The notes: generated by a model from the sequence alone, not told the origin. Shown: positions 24,471 through 33,841, numbered from the stretch's first letter. The stretch is 64,000 nucleotides of DNA from Candidatus Altimarinota bacterium (GCA_028689205.1 JAQTWP010000002.1:1-64000); one strand, 5' to 3'. Made by a program: numbers and translations.

Positions 24471-24515
24471 CTATCAGATGATATAAGTTGATGTCCACCA
24501 AATTTTATTTTTCAT
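24471..24515 (-). CDS. Trp leader peptide 1
   Basis: A 14-residue ORF, MKNKIWWTSTYIIG (last Gly TGA-coded), stop TAG at 24471-24473, with tandem Trp codons 6-7. It starts about 25 bases downstream of a consensus promoter. A ribosome stalled at the Trp codons would leave CATCTGATAG free to break terminator 1; one that reaches the stop would cover it. Confidence 0.75.
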
Positions 24516-24539
24516 AGTTTTTTTTATAAATCTGTAAGA

Positions 24540-24568
24540 AGTATAGTAATTTTATTCACAAAAGTCAA
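24540..24568 (-). promoter_or_regulatory. Promoter of the trpS operon
   Basis: Minus strand TTGACT (24568-24563), 17-bp spacer, TATACT (24545-24540), the best match to a sigma-70 promoter in the area, followed by the two leader peptides. Confidence 0.75.
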
Positions 24569-24609
24569 AAAAATATTTAGTTTTTATTAAATCAACACTT
24601 AAGTATTTT

Positions 24610-24637
24610 TTGACAAAAGTAATTATTCCATTATATT
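24610..24637 (+). promoter_or_regulatory. Promoter for the 24671 gene
   Basis: TTGACA (24610-24615), 16-bp spacer, TATATT (24632-24637). Confidence 0.65.
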
Positions 24638-24670
24638 CTGTATATTATATTTTAGTTAAATTTATATATT

Positions 24671-25033
24671 TTGTATACTAATTCATCGAATAAAGACAGT
24701 AGAGATTTATCAGAATATCCAGATTATTTTAATTTGAATCTTTTCTGAGAAGAAGAAATTGACTTAAAAACAGTACAATCTGTAATCTGTGAAGAAAATA
24801 AAAATTGAGAATTAGATACTAGAGTAAAACTAGAAGTGAAACGTATATTAGAGAAAATTGAAGAGAAAAAACCTCTAGAATCTAGAGAACTTCAGATATA
24901 TTCTCTGCATATTACAATGAGTTCATTACCTTGAACTCACGAATCACAAATACAAAAATATAATTCTTTAATAAATGAAGTATTGGATTATAAATCAATA
25001 GAAGATAATTCAGATCAGATAGAATTTAAATAA
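24671..25033 (+). CDS. Small acidic protein of unknown function
   Basis: A 120-residue acidic helical protein starting with TTG (no ATG in frame upstream; TAG 18 bases before). It uses TGA for three glycines (LFGEEE, KNGELD, LPGTHE), so it belongs to the native code. A strong promoter lies 34 bases upstream. No family recognised. It is followed after 48 bases by the Cys-rich mini-gene. Confidence 0.6.
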
Positions 25034-25081
25034 AAATAAAGTATAGATTGTAGTACACTCTACTAGAAAGGAGGTGATATC

Positions 25082-25138
25082 ATGAAATTCCAAAAAGTAA
25101 ATGAAACATGTCACTGCAAAGAGGGATGTACGCTCTAG
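25082..25138 (+). CDS. 18-residue Cys-rich peptide with consensus Shine-Dalgarno
   Basis: MKFQKVNETCHCKEGCTL, stop TAG. The upstream AGAAAGGAGGTGAT is complementary to the 16S rRNA 3' end over 14 bases, the strongest Shine-Dalgarno in the window. Downstream come a hairpin (GCTCAAAGC...GCTTTGAGC, 25137-25168) and a GC-rich terminator, so a short, stable transcript is likely. C-x-C-x3-C suggests metal binding or a modified peptide; function unknown. The only glycine is GGA. Confidence 0.5.
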   Translation: MKFQKVNETCHCKEGCTL

Positions 25139-25179
25139 CTCAAAGCTTTCTCCATTAAGGCTTTGAGCGAACACTAACC

Positions 25180-25208
25180 AAAAACCCCGGATAAAATCCG
25201 GGGTTTTT
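25180..25208 (+). terminator. Strong terminator after Cys-rich peptide
   Basis: AAAAACCCCGGAT, AAA loop, ATCCGGGGTTTTT; unusually GC-rich for this genome. Confidence 0.9.
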
Positions 25209-25237
25209 CTATATCGAAAAATTAGTTTCTCTTTTCC

Positions 25238-25351
25238 GTCATCGCGGGAAATTTGTAAAATTTCGTGGCGATCCATTCCGTTAGTAAGTTAATACTGGAT
25301 TGCTTCGTGCACCCCAAGAGTACTTCCTCGCTTTCGCACACAGCGCCTCGT
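25238..25351. repeat. Dispersed repeat cluster
   Basis: GTCATCGCGGGAAATTT...AAATTTCGTGGCGATCC (imperfect palindrome) followed by the ACCCCAAGAGTACTTCCTCG core shared with 18601 and, inverted, 61311-61330. Confidence 0.7.
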
Positions 25352-25360
25352 AAAAAATAA

Positions 25361-25407
25361 AAAAACTCTCCTATTTTCCGCAATTCGCGTACTTTAGGAG
25401 AGTTTTT
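25361..25407. terminator. Terminator
   Basis: AAAAACTCTCCTA, 21-base loop, TAGGAGAGTTTTT. It can serve the genes on either side. Confidence 0.75.
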
Positions 25408-25494
25408 GACTTTTATCTGTCTAGGAAGGAACAGTTATTAACCGACTTCCTGAATCAGATGATTTTATTTTTGTTTACAATTATTACGGAAGAA

Positions 25495-25782
25495 TCATTC
25501 AATTTTCAGTAGATTGTAGATAAACATTTCAAGGCGCGATAATTTCATATCGCGAAAAATGCAGTACATAAAATCATCCACCGCAAATCTTGTTTGCTGA
25601 GACATCGCAGAATAAGATTCAACTAGCTCACCTTCACAGACAATCAGAATAATTTCATCATCCATATTCTGATCAAGAACAGCCTGTATGAGATTAGCTT
25701 TATATCTTACACTCCATATTATAAATGATTCAACAAGTTCCATTTCACCTTGGGGAATTTTAAATGAATTAACATTTTTCAT
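25495..25782 (-). CDS. Small unknown protein with apparent UGA stop (island gene B)
   Basis: A 95-residue protein, Met/Asp/Glu-rich, preceded by a GAGGTG Shine-Dalgarno. Both glycines are GGN and the frame meets a TGA at 25495-25497; under code 25 it runs on for 10 residues to TAA at 25465. Codons such as CGC, GCG and GTG are more frequent than in neighbours. No family recognised. Read as part of a small foreign cassette with the gene upstream. Confidence 0.6.
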   Translation of the reverse strand: MKNVNSFKIPQGEMELVESFIIWSVRYKANLIQAVLDQNMDDEIILIVCEGELVESYSAMSQQTRFAVDDFMYCIFRDMKLSRLEMFIYNLLKIE

Positions 25783-25826
25783 AACACACCTCGTTTTTTT
25801 GTATTTATTTTTTTATGAACAACATA

Positions 25827-26240
25827 TCACTTCGCAGCTTTTCTTAATCTTCTTTTGATTTCTGCAGAAAATTCTTTGTTAACTGATGCGGACATTACAG
25901 AATCTTGTGCATTAATTATATCTTGCATAAGACTACCACCTATTCTATTTTTGTTTTTTGTAGTACAATCGACTTCTTTGGGATTATCAAGATTATGTTT
26001 ACATTTTACACAATCCTCAGGATTAGTTGTCTTAACTTTACAATCTTCTCTTTCACATCTTACATTCATTGTAAAACTGTTTTTTGTAACATATTCAACT
26101 ATGATATCTACAAGAGTTACTGATAATATATTACGAACAGATTCATCAAAATAAACACCTTTTTTTTCGAGTTCCTCAAGAAGAGTATTCTTTATTACAA
26201 CGGGCAAGATAGCATCTGCAACAATGTATTTTGTTTTCAT
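25827..26240 (-). CDS. Cys-cluster unknown protein with apparent UGA stop (island gene A)
   Basis: A 137-residue protein with a Cys cluster at about residues 60-92 (CEREDC...DCVKCKHN...DC), probably zinc-binding, and a basic C-terminus RRLRKAAK. A GGGGAG Shine-Dalgarno precedes the ATG. All three glycines are GGN. It ends at TGA (25827-25829); read with code 25 it would continue 36 codons out of phase through the start of gene B to TAA at 25719, which looks unnatural. A consensus promoter lies upstream. Function unknown; perhaps phage- or plasmid-derived. Confidence 0.65.
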   Translation of the reverse strand: MKTKYIVADAILPVVIKNTLLEELEKKGVYFDESVRNILSVTLVDIIVEYVTKNSFTMNVRCEREDCKVKTTNPEDCVKCKHNLDNPKEVDCTTKNKNRIGGSLMQDIINAQDSVMSASVNKEFSAEIKRRLRKAAK

Positions 26241-26340
26241 AATTCTCCCCTTTTTTCGTGCTATGCACGATTAATTTTTATATTTATTTTTCAAGAATGT
26301 TAATGATCTGTATCTATAGGAATATTTCTGTAATTTATAA

Positions 26341-26368
26341 TTTATATGAAATATAAGCATTTTGTCAA
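26341..26368 (-). promoter_or_regulatory. Promoter of the island genes
   Basis: Minus strand TTGACA (26368-26363), 16-bp spacer, TATAAA (26346-26341). A hairpin CGTGC/GCACG lies in the leader near 26259-26271. The remainder of 26241-26556 holds the apbE operator and no gene. Confidence 0.65.
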
Positions 26369-26470
26369 ATTAATATTTTTTGCTCTAGATAGAGATATAT
26401 AATGATTTTTTACATATTATTCAAGTTAAATTTATGTATTTAAATATCTAGAGACACAAACGTAAAAAAT

Positions 26471-26530
26471 ATGTAAATATTGCATAAAATAAAATAACTC
26501 CTATTTACATTGTAGAATATAAGATATAAT
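26471..26530 (+). promoter_or_regulatory. apbE promoter with dyad operator
   Basis: ATGTAAATA (26471-26479) and TATTTACAT (26502-26510) form a perfect 9-bp inverted repeat with starts 31 bp apart; TATAAT at 26525-26530. The same layout, base for base in spacing, precedes the FMN-binding protein. Confidence 0.75.
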
Positions 26531-26556
26531 CAAAGCATAAAATTAAATGATATATT

Positions 26557-27453
26557 ATGGAATGGAAACAATCAAAGAAAGCTCTTGGAACAGACATAGA
26601 AATATCAGTAATAACTGATGATATTAATATTGAAAGGAGAATTAATTGAGTTTTTGATTTTTTTAATTCTTTTGAGGAAGAATTTTCAAGATTCCTTCCT
26701 TTATCTAGTCTAAGCTTTCTCAATAAAGAAAAGAAATTAAAAGTTTCTAATAGATTCTTAGAACTTATGAAAATATGCAAAGAATTAAACAAAAAAACTT
26801 CTCTATATTTTAATCCTCTTGTAGATATATCTGCAATTGGATATTCTAATTCTTTTGAGAAAAATAATTTCGTAAAGAATGAAAGAAAAACAGATCTCAA
26901 TCTTGATAATGTAATAATTAATTGAAATATAATAACTCTTTGAGAAAATCAAAATCTTGATTTCGGATGAATTGGTAAATGATATGCTGTAACTCTTGCT
27001 TCGTCTTTTCTCAGGAATTTCTGATATGATGATTTTTTCATAAATGCTGGATGAGATATATACACAAGTTGACTAAATGATAGTTGAGAAAAATGGATAA
27101 TAGGAATTGAAAATCCTTTTAATGGAGAACTTATGGCAAGCGTTAATTTATCGAATCAAGCCATTGCGACTTCTGGGAATTATAAAAGAAAATGGACTCT
27201 ATGAAATGAAAAGTTCCATCATATTCTCAACCCAAAATCTGGCAAAAATAACTTCGAAATAGTAAGTGTGAGTATAATTTGAGATAATTGTACAGAAACT
27301 GACGCTTATACAAAAGCTGTATATAATATGAATATTGAGGATTCCATAAATTTTATAGAAAACAATAATTTATCTTGAATAATAACTATTTCATCTGGGA
27401 AATCTTTTTTTTCTAAAGATTTTGTAGAAAAATTCGATGTGAAGTTTTATTAA
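26557..27453 (+). CDS. apbE: FAD:protein FMN transferase
   Basis: A 298-residue ApbE: residues show the family's FDFFNSFEEEFSRF start, the DFGGIGKGYAV motif near 130-140 (family D-x-GGIAKGYAVD), INAGGDIYTSG, and a C-terminal TDAYTKAVY segment with the metal-binding Asp. ApbE attaches FMN from FAD to a threonine of exported acceptor proteins. No signal peptide is seen, though ApbE usually acts outside; export or a cytoplasmic form is undecided. The next gene encodes an FMN-binding acceptor, which fits. Confidence 0.9.
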
Positions 27454-27485
27454 AACAATATTCCTTAATTATTAATGTAAAGTAA

Positions 27486-27545
27486 ATGTAAATATTATGT
27501 GAAATAATTTTATCTCTATTTACTTTATAAAATATAAGTTATAAT
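27486..27545 (+). promoter_or_regulatory. Promoter/operator of the FMN-binding protein gene
   Basis: ATGTAAATA (27486-27494) and TATTTACTT (27517-27525), starts 31 bp apart, with TATAAT at 27540-27545, 23 bp after the right arm as at apbE. Confidence 0.75.
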
Positions 27546-27569
27546 GTTGTATAAAAATAATTTATATTT

Positions 27570-28934
27570 ATGAAAACTAAAAAAACAATATTAAAGATTA
27601 TCGTAATATGAAGCATATTCATATTTTCTGGATTTAATTTTACTTATCTGGTATCTATAAATGATTCTAATCTAAGTTGATTCTGGATGACACGTAATTT
27701 CAATATCAATATAGATAAAGTTTCGGCTAATGATGATTACGATGATGATTACGAATGATGAGATAACTATAATACAAACACTACAACATCTCCTTCATGA
27801 ACAACAACGACGAATCCTACAAATAACACAACTTCTTGAGCGTCTTGAGTATCCAGTACCAATCAAACGACGAATCCTACAAATAACACAATATCTTCTG
27901 GACTATTTGTTGATTGAATTTATATCTGAGAATGATATTATGCGTCCTCGAAATGAACGAAATTTTATACTGTAGAAGTTACAATTTTATGATGAAAAAT
28001 CACTTCTGCAAAATGGCTAAAATTCATTTCTTCTGGGAATTGATTATATTCAGAAAGTATGTGAAACCTTGAACTTGAAAAACTTATAAAAAACCAAACA
28101 TATTGAATTAATACATTTTCATGAGCAACCTGAACATCAAATGCTGTTAATAATGCTATTAAAAATGCACTTAATAAAGCAAAACAAGATAGGACAGTTC
28201 CTGTACAAATTACAAACTCAAATACCATATGATCCACATATGTACTAAGTGATATGCAAAAAAATAATCTAGAACAAAAGTTAAATATTATTTTTATAAA
28301 ACTCGAAGACAAACTTTCTACTCCTAATTTTATAGCAGCCTTAAAAAAAGCTAATATAAAGATTGAAAGTAAAATCAATAATTGAAATAGTAAAACAAAA
28401 GCTATTTTGGTATATGTAAAAGATTTAATAAATATAAAAATCTCTGAACCAGAAACTAAAACTTTTGTATCTCCTAATTGAAATATTTATAAAATACATC
28501 AACTTGCATCCTGAGAATATATATTTGAAAGAAGTGATTGAACAGTTTCTACTACAAAATTTTATACTTTCTCTGCAATAAGGAATTATTTATATGAAAA
28601 TACTCTATATGTAGTTGATAGTATATATATTGCTCCAAATGGTAGTCAATTTACAATTATTCAAAATCAAAATGATTTAACTTACAAATTCAAATGGGCA
28701 AATTGAACACTATGAACCAATGTATATGTTTCAAAAGAAATACTTCTATATAATTTAAAAACGAATAATCCTGCTCCTATTATTCTACAAAAAACAACAC
28801 CAGTACCTGTAGTTAAGACAACTACAACTCCAACGAAAGTTAATTCTCCTAAAGTTAATCCTACCCCAATAACCAATTCAACTAAACCTACAACCACTAC
28901 TCCACCAATTAATACTAATACGAAAGCGAGTTAG
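27570..28934 (+). CDS. Exported FMN-binding domain protein (ApbE substrate)
   Basis: A 454-residue protein: N-terminal membrane helix or signal anchor (about 8-30), Asp/Gly and Thr/Asn linker (about 48-105), an FMN_bind domain (about 108-205) with the flavinylation motif SGATGTS (184-190, predicted acceptor Thr187), then a helical/beta region and a Pro/Thr-rich tail from about 405. It should carry covalent FMN on the outer face and pass electrons. Paralogous N-terminus to the next protein. Placed between apbE and the reductase fusion, it is the likely electron carrier of the cluster. Confidence 0.88.
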
Positions 28935-28953
28935 AAATTACCAATACAATCAT

Positions 28954-29646
28954 ATGAAAATTAAAAAAAGTATTCTAAAAACAATTACAATATGAAGTAT
29001 ATTCATATTTTGTTGATTTAATTTTACATATTTAGTTACCTTAAATAATCCTAAACTAAGTTGATTCTGGAAAACATATAATATCAAAACTTATATTAAC
29101 CAAGTCTCAGCAGAAAACGAAGAAAACAAAGAAAACGAAGAAGAAGAAAATGAAATAAAAAAATCTTTCGAATATAATTCAAAAGCTGTTGATCCAAAAT
29201 TAAAAAAACTCGAAAATACATATGAATTTCAGAACATTTGAGATTCTACAAGATCAATTAATTGAATCTCTTGAGCTTCTGTAGTTTGGGAATCTAGCGA
29301 AGATAAAAAAACTCTTTCTACTATTAATTATTATTCCAAAGGTAAAAAACTAAAAAAAGATTTCAAAAAAAATACCAAAAGTATATTGCCAAAAGTCACA
29401 TCAAACATTGTACCTGTAATTATTCCACAAAATAATACACAGACAAATACTATTCCAACTTCCAAACCTGTTCCAACAATTAAAAAATCTGTTCCAAAAC
29501 CAACCGTAGTTCCTATCCAAGTTCCTACTCCGGATCCGGCTCCAGCTCAAGCTCCAAAACCAACTCCGCCAACTATAATTCAACCTGTTCCAACTCCAGC
29601 TCCTACTCCAATGCCAGTTCCAGATACAACAACTAAACCTAGTTAA
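28954..29646 (+). CDS. Exported Pro-rich paralogue lacking the FMN domain
   Basis: A 230-residue protein whose first 45 residues closely match the FMN protein (GSIFIFxGFNFTYLV). It continues with a Glu/Asn-rich stretch (about 50-65), a short module holding SINGISGAS (about 100), which resembles a remnant of the FMN motif, and a Pro-rich tail (about 145-230) of PTP/APT repeats. I infer a partial duplicate that has lost flavinylation, perhaps a wall-spanning partner or scaffold. Confidence 0.7.
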
Positions 29647-29726
29647 TTAATATTTATTATTTCTCTCTCAAACAAGAGAAATTCTTCTATATTTAAATTT
29701 TTTATAAAAATAATTTTAATTAACAA

Positions 29727-31121
29727 ATGAAAAAATACTTACTATCCATAATTCCTTGAATATTTTTTTTCTGATTATTCTATCTTACGAATACTTGAGA
29801 AATTAACTTATTTCTGAGAGCCCTATGAAGAGTTTCGTTTTTATATATAGCTTTTACTTTATTTGTAACTCCGATAATTAAACTTACAGGAAATCAGAAA
29901 TTATTACCTTATAGAAGAACTCTTTGAGTTATTTCATTTTTTTTGGCAATATTCCATACAATGTATTATTTTTACATAGAATATATTTATCAAAAAACAT
30001 TTTTTGTTTGGGAACATTTCAAGGCACTGGACATTATTAGCTGACTTATCTGACTTTTACTTATTATAATTCTATGAATTACTTCTAATAATTACTCAGT
30101 TAAATTATTAAAATCTAGTTGGCAGAAACTTCAATCTCTTACATATCCTTTATTTATAATAGTTGCTTTACATATTGCATTTGCATCTAGATTCGATAAT
30201 ATATATATTATTGTAATTACAGCACTTGTCATAACTAGAACTTTAGCTTATTTTAAAAATTCATGAAATAATATGAAAACTTGAAAACCTAGATATTTAT
30301 GTGTTCCTTGCGGATATATTTATGATGAGGAATTATGAGATCCTGATTCTGGAATCAAACCTTGAACCAAATGGGAAGATATTCCTGATTCTTGGAGATG
30401 TCCAATTTGCGGAGTTACAAAAAGCGAATTCGTATTAATATGAGAAGAATTGCCAGAAGAAAAAAAATACGAAACAACAGTTGTTTCAAAAGAATATCTT
30501 ACATCCGATGTAGTGGAATTAAAAATTAAATCTATTACTCAATTCAATATAATTCCTGGGCAATTTGCAACTTTTATATGGAAAGATAATTCTTGAGAAT
30601 TCAAAAGAGCATATTCTGTAGTATCATACCTAGATTGAATTCTTACTTTTTTAATTAAAATCTGAAAAGAGTGAAGATGAGCAAAATTATTGCAAAATAT
30701 AAAAGTATGAGAAAAAATTGATATTATATGAATTAATTGAGAATTTAAATTAATCCAAAACAAAAACAAAAAAGTTTTTCTAGCAACGTGAACTTGACTT
30801 GCTCCTATTTATTCAATGATTAGTGAATTGGATAAGTCTGACATTGCCAGTTTTCTTTTCTTCTGATTAAGAAATATAGAAGATATTTTCTATGAAGAGA
30901 ATCTGAAAAAAATAAAAAATCTAGAATACAAAATATATTGTTCTGCACTAAAAGAAGATTGAGAATCATGTGATTTAATAAAATGAAGGATTAATCTAGA
31001 TGAAATAGAATATCCGCCTAACACAGATTTTTATATTTGTGGTAATCCAGAAATGACCAAATCTTCTATAGCAAAACTTAAAGAAAAAGGTTATACCAAT
31101 ATTTATTTTGAACAATTTTAA
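29727..31121 (+). CDS. YedZ/ferric-reductase-like membrane domain fused to rubredoxin and NAD(P)H-flavin reductase
   Basis: A 464-residue fusion. Residues about 1-180 hold six membrane helices of the MsrQ/YedZ type with haem-ligand histidines (for example FHTMYYF and LHIAFA). Residues about 188-235 are a classical rubredoxin (C192, C195, C225, C228). Residues about 250-464 are a ferredoxin-NADP reductase module with RAYSVVS (FAD), FLATGTGLAPIYSM (nucleotide) and CGNPEM. Predicted path: NAD(P)H to FAD to rubredoxin iron to haem b to an outside acceptor, probably the flavinylated protein two genes upstream. I know of no standard enzyme with this order. Confidence 0.88.
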
Positions 31122-31122
31122 T

Positions 31123-31596
31123 ATGAAGAATTTTTCTATAATCACATCGGTAATTCTAATACTTGCTTCATTTTTTTATTGACTTATTATTATTTCTAAT
31201 GACAATAAATGTAGTTCTGTAAGGAAATATTCGCCAGAATGTAAAACTTCAGTTTCATCATGAACTACTTTAATCCAACCGGAATCTACCTGAGCAAAAG
31301 TAAATTCTTGAGAACAAGTAACAGAACCTGTCCAGATTAATCAAGAAAAAACCCTAGATTATGCACTTGTAAGCTATATACTTATTAATACTTCAAGCTA
31401 TTTCATAGCTGGATATGAAACCTGATTCGATAGAATAATTGATAAAGGACTTTATTATGAAGTTGTATATTCTTGAAAAGATAAAATAATTGTAGATATA
31501 GCAAAAGATAAAAACAAAGTAATAAGTGTTTCTATTAATTGAATTTCTATGCCAGCCAATGAAATTACAGATATTTTTAGCAAGTATTACGAATAG
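31123..31596 (+). CDS. Small exported protein of the redox cluster
   Basis: A 157-residue protein with an N-terminal membrane helix (about 5-25), a Ser/Thr/Glu linker with two cysteines (CSSVRKYSPEC), and a C-terminal domain (about 85-157) rich in strands, VEVVYSGKDK-like, resembling a small PepSY-type fold only loosely. It starts 1 base after the reductase stop, so translation is coupled. Function unknown; probably external partner of the relay. Confidence 0.6.
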
Positions 31597-31613
31597 ATTA
31601 TTTTTTAACCACA

Positions 31614-32756
31614 ATGAGTATGAATTATTATGAGGAAAGTCTCAAATTACATGAGGAATTAGTTGGAAAATTCGAAACTGTTTCCAAAAAACCAATTATA
31701 ACAAGAGAAGACCTAAGTCTTCTATATACTCCTTGAGTTGCAGCTCCTTGTCTCAAGATTGCAGAAAACAAGGAAGATGTCTATAAGTATACAATAAAAG
31801 CAAATACTGTCGCTGTAATAAGTGATTGATCAGCCGTGCTTGGACTTGGTAATATCTGACCAGAAGCTTGACTTCCAGTTATGGAATGAAAATGTGTACT
31901 TTTTAAGGAATTCGCATGAATTAATGCTTTCCCCATTATGCTTAATACTCAAGATACCGAAGAAATAATTAGAACTATAAAAAATATAGCTCCAACTTTT
32001 GGATGAATTAATCTGGAAGATATTTCTGCTCCAAGATGTTTCGAAATCGAAGAAAGACTAAAAGCCGAACTTGATATTCCTGTAATGCACGATGACCAGC
32101 ATGGTACTGCAATAGTTTGCCTTGCTGGACTTATTAATTCTCTGAAAATAACTTGAAAGAAAAAAGAGAATATAAAAGTTGTAATTAATTGACTTGGTGC
32201 AGCTTGAACGGCAATTCTAAAACTTTTTAAATTGTATTGAGTATGAGAAATATTGGTTTGTGATAGTAAGTGAATAGTTTCAAAAAACAGAACTGATTTG
32301 AATGCAGAGAAAATCAAAATACTTCCCCTTATTAATCCATATAGTATAGACTGAACATTATCAGATGCAGTTAGATGAGCTGATGTATTCGTATGAGTTA
32401 GTGCTCCATGAGCTCTCTCAAGTGAAGATGTCACACATATGAATGCAGATTCTATAATATTCGCTATGGCAAATCCAATGCCAGAAATTATGCCAGAAGA
32501 TGCCAAAAATGCATGAGCAAGGATAGTTGCTACTTGAAGATCAGATTTTCCTAATCAACTTAATAATGTACTTGTATTCCCAGGAATATTTGCCGGAGCA
32601 CTTAAATATAAAATTCCTAGAATTACAGACGAAATGAAAATTAATGCAGCCGAAGCACTTGCTTCTTATGTCATAAATCCTAGTGAAGAACTTATAATTC
32701 CGAATCCTCTAGACAAAAATATAGCTAATATTATTGCAGAAAGCATTAGAATGTAA
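31614..32756 (+). CDS. NAD(P)-dependent malic enzyme
   Basis: A 380-residue short malic enzyme converting malate to pyruvate and CO2. Visible: SLLYTPGVAAPC (malate site), [26 protein letters not shown] with metal Asp/Glu, [11 protein letters not shown], and the NAD-binding NGLGAAGTAI. Length matches the bacterial maeA-like short form. The NAD(P)H it makes could feed the adjacent membrane reductase (inference). Starts 18 bases after the preceding gene; an in-frame ATG two codons later is an alternative. Confidence 0.93.
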
Positions 32757-32804
32757 ATCAATTAAATATCCAAAAAAGTAAGTTTAAATTTATAACAAAA
32801 AAGT

Positions 32805-32960
32805 ATGCTTGAACAAAATTATTTTTGAAATGAAAATGTAATTAAAAAAGAAAATAGAGCTAAACCAAATTGTAAAATTGAAGATTTGGATTGTAATTTA
32901 TCACCAGCAAATAGATTCAAACTACTAAGAGCAGAGATAGAATCAGAAAATAAATATTAA
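32805..32960 (+). CDS. Small hypothetical protein
   Basis: A 51-residue charged protein with two cysteines (PNCKIEDLDCNLS) and one TGA glycine. It lies 48 bases after the malic enzyme stop on the same strand. No family recognised; coding status rests on position and composition. Confidence 0.45.
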
Positions 32961-33037
32961 ACTTTTATGGAATATTTTATTTTTTACAAATAACATATTT
33001 TGGATATAATTATGAGTTCACTAATACAATTAATTAT

Positions 33038-33805
33038 ATGAGCTCAAAATTCTGGAATTTTATTATATATTTTATGTATTTACTAATATCTTTATTGGTT
33101 TTACTGATATTATTGATATTTATAGATGGTTTTAAAGAGTCAATGAAAAAACCAATATTACCAGTTATAGAAAAAGTAGAAGAAATAAAAGAAATTCAAG
33201 TTCCTGAAAAAGCTATTACTATAAGTAATGTACCATTCACTTCACAGTCCCCTTTCTGAAATTGGAAAAATATAATATATGAGGAATGATGTGAAGAAGC
33301 ATCTATTACGATGGCTGTATATTGGGCGAGATGAATTGAGCTAACTCCTGAAAAAGCTGATTCAGAAATAAAAAATATATCTAACTTTGAAGCCAAAATA
33401 TATTGACATTTCTTAGATACTTCTGTAGAGGATACTGCGAATATTATAAAAGAATATTTTTCTTTTAATCAATATAGAATTATAGAAAACATAACTAAAG
33501 CTGATATAATTAAGAGTATAAGTAACTGAAATTTATTACTTATACCTGCATATTGAAGAGACTTAAAAAATATATTCTATACTCCACCCTGACCTATTGC
33601 CCATATGTTGGTTGTAGTTTGATATGATCCACTTACAAAAGAGTTCATTACTAATGATCCTTGAACCAAGAATTGAAAAGATTTCAGATACAATGAAGAT
33701 ATTTTTTATAATGCTATTTGGGCTTATCCTACAAATTCTGGAGATTTGAGTCCACCAGATTCTACTACAAATAGAATTAAAACCATGATAGAAGTATATA
33801 AATAA
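33038..33805 (+). CDS. Membrane-anchored C39-like cysteine peptidase
   Basis: A 255-residue protein with an N-terminal membrane helix (about 8-32) and a peptidase C39-like domain (about 62-245): catalytic Cys85 in EEGCEEASITMA and His189 in GPIAHMLVVVGYD, followed by FITNDPG with the usual Asp. Family members cleave double-glycine leaders or other exported peptides; as a solo domain outside the membrane the substrate is unknown. A perfect terminator follows. Confidence 0.85.
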
Positions 33806-33811
33806 TGCAAA

Positions 33812-33841
33812 ATAAAAGACAGACTCAAGTCTGTCTTTTAT
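33812..33841. terminator. Bidirectional terminator
   Basis: ATAAAAGACAGACT, CA loop, AGTCTGTCTTTTAT between convergent genes. Confidence 0.9.

Noticed and set aside
24240-24540. T-box riboswitch before the trpS operon
   Set aside because: No TGGNACCGCG-type antiterminator bulge is present; the WW leader peptides explain the region better.
31949-32506. 185-codon minus-strand frame
   Set aside because: Antisense to malic enzyme, which is complete and well matched.
33012-33086. 24-codon ORF before the C39-like gene
   Set aside because: It overlaps the longer gene out of frame and has no ribosome site or conserved pattern.
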